Numbered from the stretch's first letter, positions 1 through 7,730 are shown. The stretch is 13,192 nucleotides of DNA from Pseudomonadota bacterium (GCA_021780935.1 JAJXXT010000087.1:1-13192); one strand, 5' to 3'. Numbers and translations: made by a program. The notes: generated from the letters alone by a model not told the origin.

Positions 1-116
1 CGGTCTGCGCGCGCATCGATCCGGCGGTGCCGGCCACGCCCGGCGAGAAGCTGAAGCTCGCCGCCGACCTCAACCAGATGCACCTGATCGACGACGAGAC
101 CGGCCGAGTCATCTGA
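1..116 (+). CDS. ABC transporter ATP-binding protein, C-terminal end only (MalK/UgpC type)
   Basis: Only the last 37 codons are in the window. The reading frame begins at base 3 and ends at a TGA at 114-116. The visible tail runs through RIDPAVPATPGEKLKLAADL and then NQMHLIDDETGRVI. This matches the end of the TOBE/OB region that closes MalK/UgpC-family importer ATPases, where 'G..v.l.....HLFD..tG..i' is typical. Such ATPases energise uptake of sugars, polyols, glycerol phosphate or related solutes from the cytoplasmic face of an inner-membrane permease. The Walker motifs lie outside the window, so the assignment rests on the tail alone. The next gene starts two bases after the stop, so the transporter is probably co-transcribed with the dehydrogenase and may import its substrate. 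The substrate cannot be told from here. Confidence 0.72.
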   Translation, partial: VCARIDPAVPATPGEKLKLAADLNQMHLIDDETGRVI

Positions 117-118
117 TC

Positions 119-1210
119 GTGGAGAAAGCCGAGCACGTCATCGGCGCCGACCAACTCCGGGACTTCGTCGGCGCGATTTATCGCCATGCTGGGGTGGCAG
201 CGGAGGAGGCGGCACGCATCGCCCGCTACCTCGTCTCGGCCAACCTCACCGGGCACGACAGCCACGGCGTCATCCGCACGCCGCGCTATGTGCAGCAGTT
301 CAAGGAGGGGCTGGTGCTCGGCGGACAGCGCATCAGCATCGTCACCGAGAGCCCGAGCCATGCCGTGGTCGACGGGCATTACGGCTTCGGCCAGACGGTC
401 GCCCCGCAGGCGGTCGATCTCGGCATCGCCAAGGCCAAGAAGGGCGGCCTCGCCGCCATCGCGCTGCGCCACGCGGGGCATATCGGGCGCATCGGCGACT
501 GGGCCGAGCGCGCCGCCGAAGCCGGGTTGATTTCGATTCATTTCGTCAACGTCGAGAAGGGCGAGCTCGTCGCTCCGTATGGTGGCGTGGATCGGCGCTT
601 TTCCACCAACCCGGTGTGCATCGGCATCCCCACCGTCGGCGCGCAGCCGATGCTGCTGCTGGACATGGCGACCTCGCTGGTGGCCGAGGGCAAGGTGCTG
701 GTGGCGTCCAACGGCGGCAAGCCGGTCCCCAACGACGCTCTGATCGCATCGGACGGCACACTCTCGGGCGATCCCGCGGTGCTGTATGGGCCGCTCGCGC
801 CCGGCGGTCCGCGCAGCGCCGGCGAGGGCAAGGGGGCGTTGCGCGCGTTCGGCGAGCACAAAGGCTCGGGCCTGGCCTTCATGTGCGAGATCCTGGCAGG
901 CGTGCTGACCGGTGGCGGCACCTCCGGCCCGATCCCAGGTGGCAAGCGTGGGCAGATCGGCAACGGCATGCTGGCAATCTATCTCGATCCCAATTCGTTC
1001 GCGGCAGCGGATTTCGTTGCCGAAGCGCATAATTATGCCGCTTACGTGCACGCCTCCCGCCCGCAGCATGCCGGCGGGAAGGTGTTGGTGCCGGGCGAAA
1101 AGGAAGCGCAGACGCGCGCCGCCCGCCTCGCTCACGGCATTCCGCTGCAGGCGCAAACCTGGGCGGCGCTGCTGGCGACCGCGCGCTCGGTCGGCGCACC
1201 CGCTGCGTGA
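119..1210 (+). CDS. Malate/L-lactate dehydrogenase (Ldh/YlbC/YiaK) family NAD(P)-dependent oxidoreductase
   Basis: This 363-residue protein has the usual length for the family (about 330-360). Family signatures are GHDSHGVIR at residues 45-53, the RHAGHIGRIGD stretch at 117-127 with the probable catalytic His121, LDMATS at 181-186, and GEHKGSGLAF at 245-254, which helps hold the nicotinamide cofactor. The fold is not the Rossmann type of classical lactate dehydrogenase. Members oxidise or reduce 2-hydroxy/2-oxo acids such as malate, lactate, ureidoglycolate or 2,3-diketo-L-gulonate in the cytoplasm. The start is GTG at 119, two bases after the upstream stop. No nearby ATG fits, and the conserved N-terminal helix (ADQLRDFVGAIYRHAGV) begins about nine residues in, as expected. 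No strong Shine-Dalgarno is visible, which fits translational coupling to the ABC ATPase. The substrate is unknown; a hydroxy acid or sugar acid imported by the adjacent transporter is the simplest inference. Confidence 0.9.
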   Translation: MEKAEHVIGADQLRDFVGAIYRHAGVAAEEAARIARYLVSANLTGHDSHGVIRTPRYVQQFKEGLVLGGQRISIVTESPSHAVVDGHYGFGQTVAPQAVDLGIAKAKKGGLAAIALRHAGHIGRIGDWAERAAEAGLISIHFVNVEKGELVAPYGGVDRRFSTNPVCIGIPTVGAQPMLLLDMATSLVAEGKVLVASNGGKPVPNDALIASDGTLSGDPAVLYGPLAPGGPRSAGEGKGALRAFGEHKGSGLAFMCEILAGVLTGGGTSGPIPGGKRGQIGNGMLAIYLDPNSFAAADFVAEAHNYAAYVHASRPQHAGGKVLVPGEKEAQTRAARLAHGIPLQAQTWAALLATARSVGAPAA

Positions 1211-1348
1211 GGAGAACGCGACGCCCACGCGGATGATCGTCGCGATCGGGACCCCGGCAGCGCCGCATATGAGGTCGGCACGCGCGACGAGCGGTCCCTG
1301 ACCGCCAGGCATCGCGGCGAGCATGGACACGGCGGCGACTGACACTCT

Positions 1349-1384
1349 CGGATAACGCAGCGAGGGCGGATAACGCAGCGAGGG
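1349..1384. repeat. Two tandem copies of an 18-bp unit between convergent genes
   Basis: The unit CGGATAACGCAGCGAGGG occurs at 1349-1366 and again, identical, at 1367-1384. It ends nine bases from the transglutaminase stop codon (1393-1395, minus strand). It lies in the 182-bp gap between two convergent genes. I see no clear intrinsic terminator there, only a five-base-pair stem (GATCG/CGATC, 1235-1247). The repeat looks like a simple slippage duplication rather than a functional element. Confidence 0.85.
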
Positions 1385-1392
1385 CCTATGCC

Positions 1393-2262
1393 CTATAGCG
1401 CATCCAGATCGACGCCAACGCGGACACTGTGCTGGCCGCCGCCCAGCAGCACACCGCGGACCGGGCTGATATCGCCATAGTCACGGCCCCAGGCCAGCAC
1501 GACATGCTCCTCGCCGATCACCAGGTCGTTGGTGGGATCGAGGCCGACCCAGCCATGCTCCGGCCCGAGCCAGGCATCGACCCAGGCATGCGACTGGTCG
1601 GCGCCGCGCCGGCGCGGCTGGCCCGGCGCTGGACGGGTGCGGAGGTAGCCCGACACGTAGCGGGCGGGCAGGCCGAAGCCGCGCATGGCCGCGATCATCA
1701 GATGCGTGAAGTCCTGGCAGACGCCCTCGCGGCGCGCGAGCACGCTGGCGACCGGCGTGCTCACATCGGTTACACCCGGGCGGAAGGCGAATTCGTTACG
1801 AATACGCTGCGTAACGTCCCGCAGGCAGGCAAGCACCGGCCGGCCGGGCAGGAAGCAGGCTGCGGCATAGCTGCGCGCTGCCGGTTCTGCCGCGACGAGT
1901 GGGCTCGGGAAGATGAACTCGGCGGCCGCAGCATGGGCGGCCCCGGCCGCCGCGAGGCCGGCAACCTGCTCCCAGGACGGGGTCGCGCCGTCCTCGGGTG
2001 GTTTCGGGGCTGCGACCTCGACCACGGCGTCGAGCGTCACTGCGAAGCGCTCGTGTGGCTGGTCGAGGAACAGCCACATCACGTCGTTACCAAAATAATC
2101 ATGATCTAGCACCGTCCTGCTCGGCTCGGGCGTCACGGCGATATGCGCTTCGGCGACCTGCTGCCAGGCCAGCGCGCGCGGGGAAAGGTGCAGCATATGG
2201 CTCGCGAGATCGACCGGCGCCGCATAGGCGTATTGCGTGGTATGGCGCAGCCGGTATCTCAT
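1393..2262 (-). CDS. Transglutaminase-like cysteine peptidase with bacterial transglutaminase N-terminal region
   Basis: This 289-residue protein carries the full papain-like transglutaminase triad: Cys182 in REGVCQDFTHL, His225 in SHAWVDAW and Asp242 in GLDPTND. The first 80 or so residues (MRYRLRHTTQYAYAAPVDLA onward) match the beta-rich N-terminal region typical of bacterial members. No signal peptide or membrane segment is visible, so it should be cytoplasmic. Family members usually cut, or occasionally form, peptide or isopeptide bonds. The start is ATG at 2262. It overlaps the stop of the upstream ATP-grasp/alpha-E gene as ATGA (2259-2262), and MRYRL is the family N-terminus. The frame stays open upstream to 2553, but that part is Arg/Gly-rich shadow sequence inside the neighbour. 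This protein is the third gene of the minus-strand operon and probably acts on products of the ATP-grasp ligase. Confidence 0.92.
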   Translation of the reverse strand: MRYRLRHTTQYAYAAPVDLASHMLHLSPRALAWQQVAEAHIAVTPEPSRTVLDHDYFGNDVMWLFLDQPHERFAVTLDAVVEVAAPKPPEDGATPSWEQVAGLAAAGAAHAAAAEFIFPSPLVAAEPAARSYAAACFLPGRPVLACLRDVTQRIRNEFAFRPGVTDVSTPVASVLARREGVCQDFTHLMIAAMRGFGLPARYVSGYLRTRPAPGQPRRRGADQSHAWVDAWLGPEHGWVGLDPTNDLVIGEEHVVLAWGRDYGDISPVRGVLLGGGQHSVRVGVDLDAL

Positions 2263-4820
2263 GCCGCGCCCCGCAGCGCCGGGGGTTCGGTGGAGAGGCC
2301 CACGGTGCGCACCAGCGGCAGCAGCGCGAAATAGCGCTGGGTGATACGACCGGAAAGCGCGGCAACGGCGCCTGCGATCGCGACCAGCTCCGCGGCAGAG
2401 CCGGCCGCGGCCACCGCCTCGTCCGGCGCCACGGCGACGCGGCGGACCAGAGCCTCGGCCTCGGCCAGCATGCCGGCGACCGCGCCCGCCAACGCCTCGC
2501 GTCCGCCCGCTTCGCCAGTCAGCTCGTCGAGCAGCCCGTGCATCGCGGCACACTGGAAGGCGAAGCCGCGCGGATTGCCCTGGTCGGCCAGCACCAGATC
2601 CAGCACCGGCGCCGGCTGCAGCACGTCGAAATAGCGCGAGCGGTAGGTGATGGTGGAATCGCAGAGCTCGAGGCCCAGCCTGAGCCCCGCCTCGATGCGC
2701 GGCGGCGGCAGGTCGAGCGCGAAGCCGATCTCGACGGCGATCGCATGCGCGCGCTCGAGCCGGCGGCCGAGTTCGAGAAAAATCCAGCCCCCGCCACGAA
2801 CCATGTTCTCCGCCGCGACCCCGGCAACGGCGGTGGAGAACCGCAGGACGGCAACCAGCGCGTGCGCGAGCTCGTCGAGACTGCGGCGCACCGCAGCCGC
2901 CTGCGCGTGCGCGGTGCGCAGCGCCTGGGTGAAAGTGGCATACATGTCCCCGGTGAGGCGGTCGCGCACGCTGTCGGTCAGCCGCGCCACCTCCGCAAAC
3001 AGGCGGGGCAGTGCGCCGCCCTCCTGGGCCGCACCGCGCAGTGCCTCGCCGAGCATCGAGACCGTGGCAGCTTCCGGCGCGACGACGCCGGCCTCCACCA
3101 GGCAGCGCAGCAGCACGCCGAGCTCCACCCCCTCGTGCGGCAGCACGAACGTGCCGCGCGAGAGGCGGGCGAGCGCGGCGCGGCCGAGCCGTGCTGCGCG
3201 CTCGAGCCGCTCAACCGTGCGCCCGAGCCAGAACAGGTTGTCGGCGGCGCGGCTGGGCAGGTCGCCCGTCGGGCGGCGAATCGCGAGCCTGGTCGCTGGA
3301 GCCGCCGCCGGCCCCACGATGTCGCCGCGATCCTCGGTCAGCACCCAGACATCCTTGGCGAGCCCCACGGTGGGCAGGCTGCTGGCCAGCGCCTCGGCCG
3401 GATCGAGCACGCGCGCAAGGCCGCCCGGCATCGCCTGCCAGTGTCCCTGTGCCCGCACCAGGAAAAGGCGCAGCACCACCGGGCGCGGCTGCAGTCCTTC
3501 GGCGGTGACGCAGGGAACCAGGGACGGCGGCAGGGCGCGCGTCGCGGCCCAGGCCCAGGGCTCGGCCTCGATACGGGCAAGCAGGGCGTCACGTTCCGCC
3601 GGCGGCATGCTGGCCGGCGCCTGGGCCGCCGCCGCGCCGTCGGTCGCCGGACGCAGCAGCCACGCCTCGGGTGCAGAGGCCACGAGCGCGCGCGCCTGCG
3701 CTTCGCCAAGCCAGAGCGTGGGCACGCCGGGGAGGCGCAGCGTCTCGCCGAGGAAACGCCGCGCCAGCGCTGGCAAGAAGGCGGCGAGCGCGGGCGCCTC
3801 GGCCGCTCCGGAGCCTGGATCGTTGGTGATACGCACCGAACCCGCGCGCGCCGCGTCGATCAGCCCGGCCGTGCCGATGAGCGAGCCGGCCTCGAGTTCG
3901 AGCGGGTCGATCATGCGCCCGTCGATGCGCCGCAGCAGCACGTCGATGCGCGCGAGGCCACGCAGGGATTTGAGGAACACGCCGCCGCCGCTGACCGCGA
4001 GGTCGCCGCTCTCGACCAGCGCGCAGGACAATTCGCGGGCGAGATACATATGCTCGAACCAGAGCGGACTCGCGGTGCCGGGGGTGAGCACGGCGACCGA
4101 GGGGTTGGCGGTGCCGGGCGGTGCCAGCTCGCGCAGCGCGTCCTGCCAGAGATCAAAGAAAGGCCGCAGCGGGCGCACCTGCACCGGATGGAACGCCTCC
4201 GGCATGACGCGGCCGAGCAGGCGGCGGTTCTCGCGCGCCTGGCCGAGCCCGGCCGGCGCGGCGGTGCGGTCGGCCAGCACCCGCCAGGCGCCGTCCGGAC
4301 CGCGCACGAGATCGGCGGCATAGAGCTGCAGCCTCCCCTGCCCGGCCAGGGGCGCGATGCGCAGGAAGCCGGGATTGGCGAAGGCGAGCGACGGCGGCAG
4401 CAGCCCCTCGGCGAGCATGGCGCGCGGGCCATAGAGATCGGCGAGAAAGGCTTCGAGCACGCGGGCACGCTGCGCGAGACCGGCTGCCAGCTCCGCGAAT
4501 TCGGCGGCGGCAAGCGGCAGCGGCACGGGATCGCAGCGCCAGGCGCGCGCGAAGGCGCCAGGCAGCACGGAAGCCACCCCCTCTTCCTCGAAGGCGCGGT
4601 CGAGCCGGTGCGCGCGCTCGGCCAGGCCACCATCGCCGAGCGCCGCAAAGGCGCCGATCAGCCCACGCCAGGGCGCGCGCAGCTTGCCGCGCCCGTCCAC
4701 CATCTCATCGTGCGCCGCGGCCGGTTCCACGACCGCACTCTTCCAGGCGAATCGCGCCCGGTCCAGCGGCGCGCGCACCACCCGCTGCGGCGCCGAGGCG
4801 ATGGGGCCGCATATCCGCAT
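2259..4820 (-). CDS. Circularly permuted ATP-grasp (type 2) protein fused to an alpha-E domain
   Basis: This 853-residue protein is a fusion. Residues about 35-500 resemble the circularly permuted ATP-grasp family (formerly DUF404/DUF407). Landmarks are HDEMVDGRGKLRAPW (37-51), the ligase-type stretch RVLADRTAAPAGLGQARENR (180-199), VLLRRIDGRMIDPLELEAGS (294-313), RITNDPGSG (330-338) and LPTVGLAKDVWVL (482-494). Residues about 520-845 are an alpha-E domain (formerly DUF403), opening with LPSRAADNLFWLGRTVERLE and containing STITYRSRYFDVLQPAPVLD (722-741). The ATP-grasp family is predicted to join an amine to a carboxylate using ATP; alpha-E is a helical partner of unknown biochemistry. In many bacteria these are two genes; here they are one. 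The ATG at 4820 follows GCGGGG closely and lies 51 bp after the preceding gene. The transglutaminase gene overlaps its stop. The substrate is unknown. Confidence 0.9.
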   Translation of the reverse strand: MRICGPIASAPQRVVRAPLDRARFAWKSAVVEPAAAHDEMVDGRGKLRAPWRGLIGAFAALGDGGLAERAHRLDRAFEEEGVASVLPGAFARAWRCDPVPLPLAAAEFAELAAGLAQRARVLEAFLADLYGPRAMLAEGLLPPSLAFANPGFLRIAPLAGQGRLQLYAADLVRGPDGAWRVLADRTAAPAGLGQARENRRLLGRVMPEAFHPVQVRPLRPFFDLWQDALRELAPPGTANPSVAVLTPGTASPLWFEHMYLARELSCALVESGDLAVSGGGVFLKSLRGLARIDVLLRRIDGRMIDPLELEAGSLIGTAGLIDAARAGSVRITNDPGSGAAEAPALAAFLPALARRFLGETLRLPGVPTLWLGEAQARALVASAPEAWLLRPATDGAAAAQAPASMPPAERDALLARIEAEPWAWAATRALPPSLVPCVTAEGLQPRPVVLRLFLVRAQGHWQAMPGGLARVLDPAEALASSLPTVGLAKDVWVLTEDRGDIVGPAAAPATRLAIRRPTGDLPSRAADNLFWLGRTVERLERAARLGRAALARLSRGTFVLPHEGVELGVLLRCLVEAGVVAPEAATVSMLGEALRGAAQEGGALPRLFAEVARLTDSVRDRLTGDMYATFTQALRTAHAQAAAVRRSLDELAHALVAVLRFSTAVAGVAAENMVRGGGWIFLELGRRLERAHAIAVEIGFALDLPPPRIEAGLRLGLELCDSTITYRSRYFDVLQPAPVLDLVLADQGNPRGFAFQCAAMHGLLDELTGEAGGREALAGAVAGMLAEAEALVRRVAVAPDEAVAAAGSAAELVAIAGAVAALSGRITQRYFALLPLVRTVGLSTEPPALRGAA

Positions 4821-4871
4821 CCCCGCTTCGCCGCACCGGGCGCGACGCGCAGGCCGCGCAGTCGGAGGCGT

Positions 4872-6188
4872 TCAGTTGCGGCGGGCGAGCTCGTCCAGGC
4901 TGTCGGCGAGCGCGCCATCGAGGATCGCGACGGCGCGATCGATTTCCGCATGGGAAACCGTGAGCGGCGGCGCGATGCGCCAGACCGAACCGCGCTCCGG
5001 CCGACGGCGGATGTTCATGCTGAGGCCGCGTTCGAGGCATTTCTGCGTGGTCAGCGCGCCGAGCCGATGCGCGGGCCGGCGGGACTGCCGGTCCTCCACC
5101 AGTTCGACGCCGAGCAGCAGGCCGAGGCCGCGCACATCGCCGATCGCCTCGTGGCGCTGCTGCAGCTCCTCCAGCCGCGAGCGCAGATAGGCGCCCATGC
5201 TGTTGGCGCGCTCCACCAGCTTTTCTTCGGCAATGACCTGCAACACCGCGAGCCCGACCTCGGCGAGCAGCGGGTCCGACACGTGCGAGGTGTAGAACGT
5301 GAAGTGCCGCTCGTGGACCTTTTCCTCGATCGCCGGCGTGGTCGCAACCGCCGCCAGCGGCAGGCCACCACCCAGGGTCTTCGACATGGTGATGATATCC
5401 GGTGTCACACCAAAATATTCCGCGCCGGTCCGCGCGCCGATGCGGCCAAAAGCGGTCTGCGCCTCGTCGAAAATCAGCAGCATGCCGCGTTCGTCGGCGG
5501 CCTGGCGCAGCGCGTGCATGAACGCCCTGGGTGGCACCAGCACACCGCCAGCGCTGATCACCGGCTCGGCCACGATCGCCGCACCGCGACCGGCCGACTG
5601 CATGTCGAACATCTTGAGCGCGAGTTCGAGGTTCGCGAGCGCCGCCGCCTCCTCGGTCGCGGCCGGGATATAGGGCCGGTAGGCATTGGGCTCGGGGATG
5701 ACGAAGACGCCGGGCACGGGCACACCGTAATGGCGGCGGTCGCTGGCCATGGACATGCCACTCGCGCCACCGGTGACGCCGTGCCACGAGCCACCGAGCA
5801 CCAGCACCTCATAGCCATCGGTCGCCATCTTGGCGATGCGCAGCGCGGCTTCGTTCGATTCCGAACCGGTGTTGACGAAGATCGAGCGGCTGATGCCGCC
5901 GGGCAGCCAGTCGCGCGCGAGGTTGCGCGCCAGCTGCGGCACGGCCTCGGGGATCATGCCGCTGAACAGGTGGAAGGCCCTGCTTCCCGCGCGGTTGACG
6001 GCCGCGACGATCGCATCGTGGTTGTGCCCGATGGTCGCGCACATCTGGCCCGAGGTGAAGTCGAGATATTCGCGCCCGGCGCGGTCGCGCACGATGGTGC
6101 CCTTGGCCGAGACGAACAGATCCGGAAACTCGTCGCCGCCGTACCGGATCAGGAATTCCCGTGCCGCCCGCGTCAGATCGTCGTCCAT
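4872..6188 (-). CDS. 2,2-dialkylglycine decarboxylase-like class III aminotransferase (dgdA-like)
   Basis: This 438-residue PLP enzyme has the class III aminotransferase fold. It looks closest to 2,2-dialkylglycine decarboxylase, which decarboxylates 2-aminoisobutyrate, isovaline and similar amino acids and transfers the amino group to pyruvate. Shared landmarks are RYGG (15-18), DFTSGQM (43-49, with the decarboxylase-type Gln48), HLFSGM (73-78), NTGSESNEAA (106-115), SWHG (134-137), DEAQTAFGR (241-249), MSKTLGGGLPLAA (268-280, with PLP lysine Lys270), FYTSHVSDPL (298-307), GLSMNI (388-393) and WRIAPPLTVS (403-412). Length fits the family (about 433). I chose the ATG at 6188 over a GTG at 6206. 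The ATG start gives the right distance to RYGG, and GGGGGAA and AGGGG lie just upstream. The residues aligning with Ser215 and Met141 of the Burkholderia enzyme appear to be Ala213 and Val138, so its substrate may differ. It heads the operon with the ATP-grasp and transglutaminase genes. Confidence 0.82.
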   Translation of the reverse strand: MDDDLTRAAREFLIRYGGDEFPDLFVSAKGTIVRDRAGREYLDFTSGQMCATIGHNHDAIVAAVNRAGSRAFHLFSGMIPEAVPQLARNLARDWLPGGISRSIFVNTGSESNEAALRIAKMATDGYEVLVLGGSWHGVTGGASGMSMASDRRHYGVPVPGVFVIPEPNAYRPYIPAATEEAAALANLELALKMFDMQSAGRGAAIVAEPVISAGGVLVPPRAFMHALRQAADERGMLLIFDEAQTAFGRIGARTGAEYFGVTPDIITMSKTLGGGLPLAAVATTPAIEEKVHERHFTFYTSHVSDPLLAEVGLAVLQVIAEEKLVERANSMGAYLRSRLEELQQRHEAIGDVRGLGLLLGVELVEDRQSRRPAHRLGALTTQKCLERGLSMNIRRRPERGSVWRIAPPLTVSHAEIDRAVAILDGALADSLDELARRN

Positions 6189-6463
6189 TCCCCTGCGTTC
6201 CCCCACCGTCTCAGGCGCAGCCTGTCATGCGCACCGGCGCAAATCCAGAGCGCGCCGGCGCTCGCGGACCCGGGGCTCGAGGCCGTGGGGTGCACCAGGC
6301 ACGCGCCCCGCCAGGCGGCTGAGCGCATCGGCAGGTCCATGGTGCGGCGCTCCCCCGGCCGCCACGGCCCCGTCCCGGCGACGAGCGCAGCGACCCGGAA
6401 TCGTTGCCTTGAAGGAACGGCGGCCAGTTCCCGGCGAGAAGCATGTCGTACATAAACCGCAAT

Positions 6464-6485
6464 GTTCCTGATCTCGCTCAAGAAC
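6464..6485. promoter_or_regulatory. Imperfect 8-bp inverted repeat, possible operator
   Basis: The arms are GTTCCTGA (6464-6471) and TCAAGAAC (6478-6485), separated by six bases. They pair at seven of eight positions, giving a 22-bp dyad in the least GC-rich part of the gap upstream of the dialkylglycine decarboxylase-like gene. The size and symmetry suit a dimeric transcription factor. No regulator gene is in the window, so the binding protein is unknown and the call is tentative. Confidence 0.3.
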
Positions 6486-6503
6486 CAAGGCGAACCGGCT
6501 GGT

Positions 6504-6522
6504 CGTCACCATGTCGGTGACG
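6504..6522 (-). terminator. Small hairpin after the FAD oxidoreductase gene, possible weak terminator
   Basis: CGTCACC (6504-6510) and GGTGACG (6516-6522) are a perfect seven-base inverted repeat around a five-base loop. On the minus strand the hairpin lies 30-48 bases after the oxidoreductase stop at 6552, a sensible place for a terminator. No run of T follows, so it may act only as an RNA 3' end stabiliser or be coincidental. Confidence 0.3.
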
Positions 6523-6551
6523 CGTGGATCGGCATCCGGGCACCAGGCGTC

Positions 6552-7661
6552 TCAGGCAAACCGGCGTGGATCGAGGACGGGCAGGATCGCGGCGGCGTCG
6601 CCGGGGTCGCGGCCCAGGATCAGATCGGCGGCGAGCCTGCCCGCGGCCGGCGAGGTCTGGATGCCATAACCGCCCTGGCCAACGAACCAGAAAAACCCTT
6701 CGCTCCTCGCGTCCCAGCCGAAGGCGAGGCTGCGGTCGGGCGTGAAGGTGCGCAGCCCCGCCCAGGAATGCTCGACGCGCCGGACATCGATGGCGAGCGC
6801 CTGCTGCATGCGGTCGATGCCGATCGCGATGTCGAGCTCGTCGGGCTGGACGTCCTGCGGCTCGACGTCGGTCTCGTCCGCGGGCGAAACCATCAGCCTG
6901 GTGCGCGCCTCCGGGCGGCAATACCAATTGTGGTCGCAGTCGTTGAGCAGCGGCCAGTCGCGCGCATCCCAGGGCTGGGGATCGATGATCGCACCGGTGC
7001 GCCGCTTCGGCTGTAGTCCAAGGGGCCGCACGCCGGCCTGCAGCGCCACCGCATCGCCCCAGGCGCCCGCGGCATCGACCAGGATCGGCGCGGAGAAATG
7101 TCCGCCCTCCACGATATCGACTTCCCACCGCCCGGCGACGCGCTCGACGCGCCCGGTGCGGCTGCGCAGCGCGAGCGTGCCGCTGTGGTGACGGAGCAGC
7201 TTGAGGAAGCCCTGGTGCAGGACGGCCACGTCCATGTCGAACGCATCATCCTCGATCGCGGCGCGCGTCGCGTAGCCCTCGCGCAGCGCCGGCACCATCT
7301 GCCGCAGGTCCTGCACCGCGATTTCGCGCAACCCCGCCCCCTCGGCGAGCATGCGTTCGAGCAGCGGTTCCTGTTCGCTCGGGGCCAGGAAGGCCACCGG
7401 GCGCCGCGCCATGATCGGCGTCGCGGCGAAACCATCGGGCGGGTGTTCGAAGAAGCGGCGCGAAAGGCCGCTCAGTGCCTGCACGTCGGGCGGCCCGTAA
7501 TTCTGGATCCAGATCGCCGCCGAGCGGCCGGTCGAATGGTAGCCGGCGACCTCCTCAGCCTCGATCAGCCCGACGCGCAGCGTCGGTGCGAGATGGGCCG
7601 CCGCGGTGGCACCCGCGATGCCGGCGCCGATGACCAGGACGTCGAAACTGCTGCTCTGCAT
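6552..7661 (-). CDS. DAO-family FAD-dependent oxidoreductase (glycine/D-amino-acid oxidase-like)
   Basis: This 369-residue flavoprotein starts with the FAD dinucleotide-binding motif VIGAGIAG (10-17), followed by the acidic residue that holds the ribose (Glu34 in LIEAEE) and the loop YHSTGRSAA (41-49). A second FAD-contacting signature, GFFWFVGQGGYGIQTSP, closes the protein. This layout and length fit DadA/DAO-type amine or amino-acid oxidoreductases, which oxidise a C-N bond to an imine that hydrolyses to an oxo acid and ammonia. No signal peptide or membrane helix is seen. The gene lies 69 bp downstream of the phosphatase gene on the same strand, so the two may be co-transcribed. The substrate is not evident; a D-amino acid, sarcosine-like or hydroxy-acid substrate would all suit the family. 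Nearness to a PLP amino-acid enzyme makes an amino acid attractive, but that is inference. Confidence 0.85.
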   Translation of the reverse strand: MQSSSFDVLVIGAGIAGATAAAHLAPTLRVGLIEAEEVAGYHSTGRSAAIWIQNYGPPDVQALSGLSRRFFEHPPDGFAATPIMARRPVAFLAPSEQEPLLERMLAEGAGLREIAVQDLRQMVPALREGYATRAAIEDDAFDMDVAVLHQGFLKLLRHHSGTLALRSRTGRVERVAGRWEVDIVEGGHFSAPILVDAAGAWGDAVALQAGVRPLGLQPKRRTGAIIDPQPWDARDWPLLNDCDHNWYCRPEARTRLMVSPADETDVEPQDVQPDELDIAIGIDRMQQALAIDVRRVEHSWAGLRTFTPDRSLAFGWDARSEGFFWFVGQGGYGIQTSPAAGRLAADLILGRDPGDAAAILPVLDPRRFA

Positions 7662-7730
7662 GCCCGCATCGTCCTCTGCCGGATCACGTCGCGCAAGCGC
7701 GGCCAGGGATGCCGCCCGGCAGCGCTCGCC

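Larger units (their letters stand above)
6189..6551. other. 363-bp gap with no convincing gene; probable control region
   Basis: This gap separates the end of the FAD oxidoreductase (minus) from the start of the dialkylglycine decarboxylase-like gene (minus). All six frames give only short Arg/Pro/Gly-rich translations, none of which I recognise. The stretch about 6440-6490 is less GC-rich than its surroundings and carries two palindromic elements listed separately. If the promoter of the downstream operon lies there, its leader would be roughly 250 bases, long for this kind of gene. A leaderless or short-leader promoter closer to 6188, a small unrecognised gene, or the decayed remnant of one are all possible. 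I cannot choose between them from sequence alone. Confidence 0.45.

Noticed and set aside
2263..2553. 97-residue N-terminal extension of the transglutaminase frame
   Set aside because: The extension is Arg/Gly-rich shadow sequence inside the ATP-grasp/alpha-E gene. The ATG at 2262 gives the family N-terminus and an ATGA overlap.
1998..6455. A 1485-codon open frame on the plus strand across the minus-strand operon
   Set aside because: It is antisense to three proteins with clear domains and catalytic residues. Its translation is Arg/Gly/His/Ala-rich with no recognisable domain. In DNA this GC-rich, one antisense frame of real genes often stays open.
6211..6481. Short minus-strand frames in the gap before the dgdA-like gene
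   Set aside because: A TTG-started frame gives a plausible first 25 residues but then turns into Arg/Pro/Gly-rich sequence. None of the frames has a recognisable motif or a convincing ribosome site.
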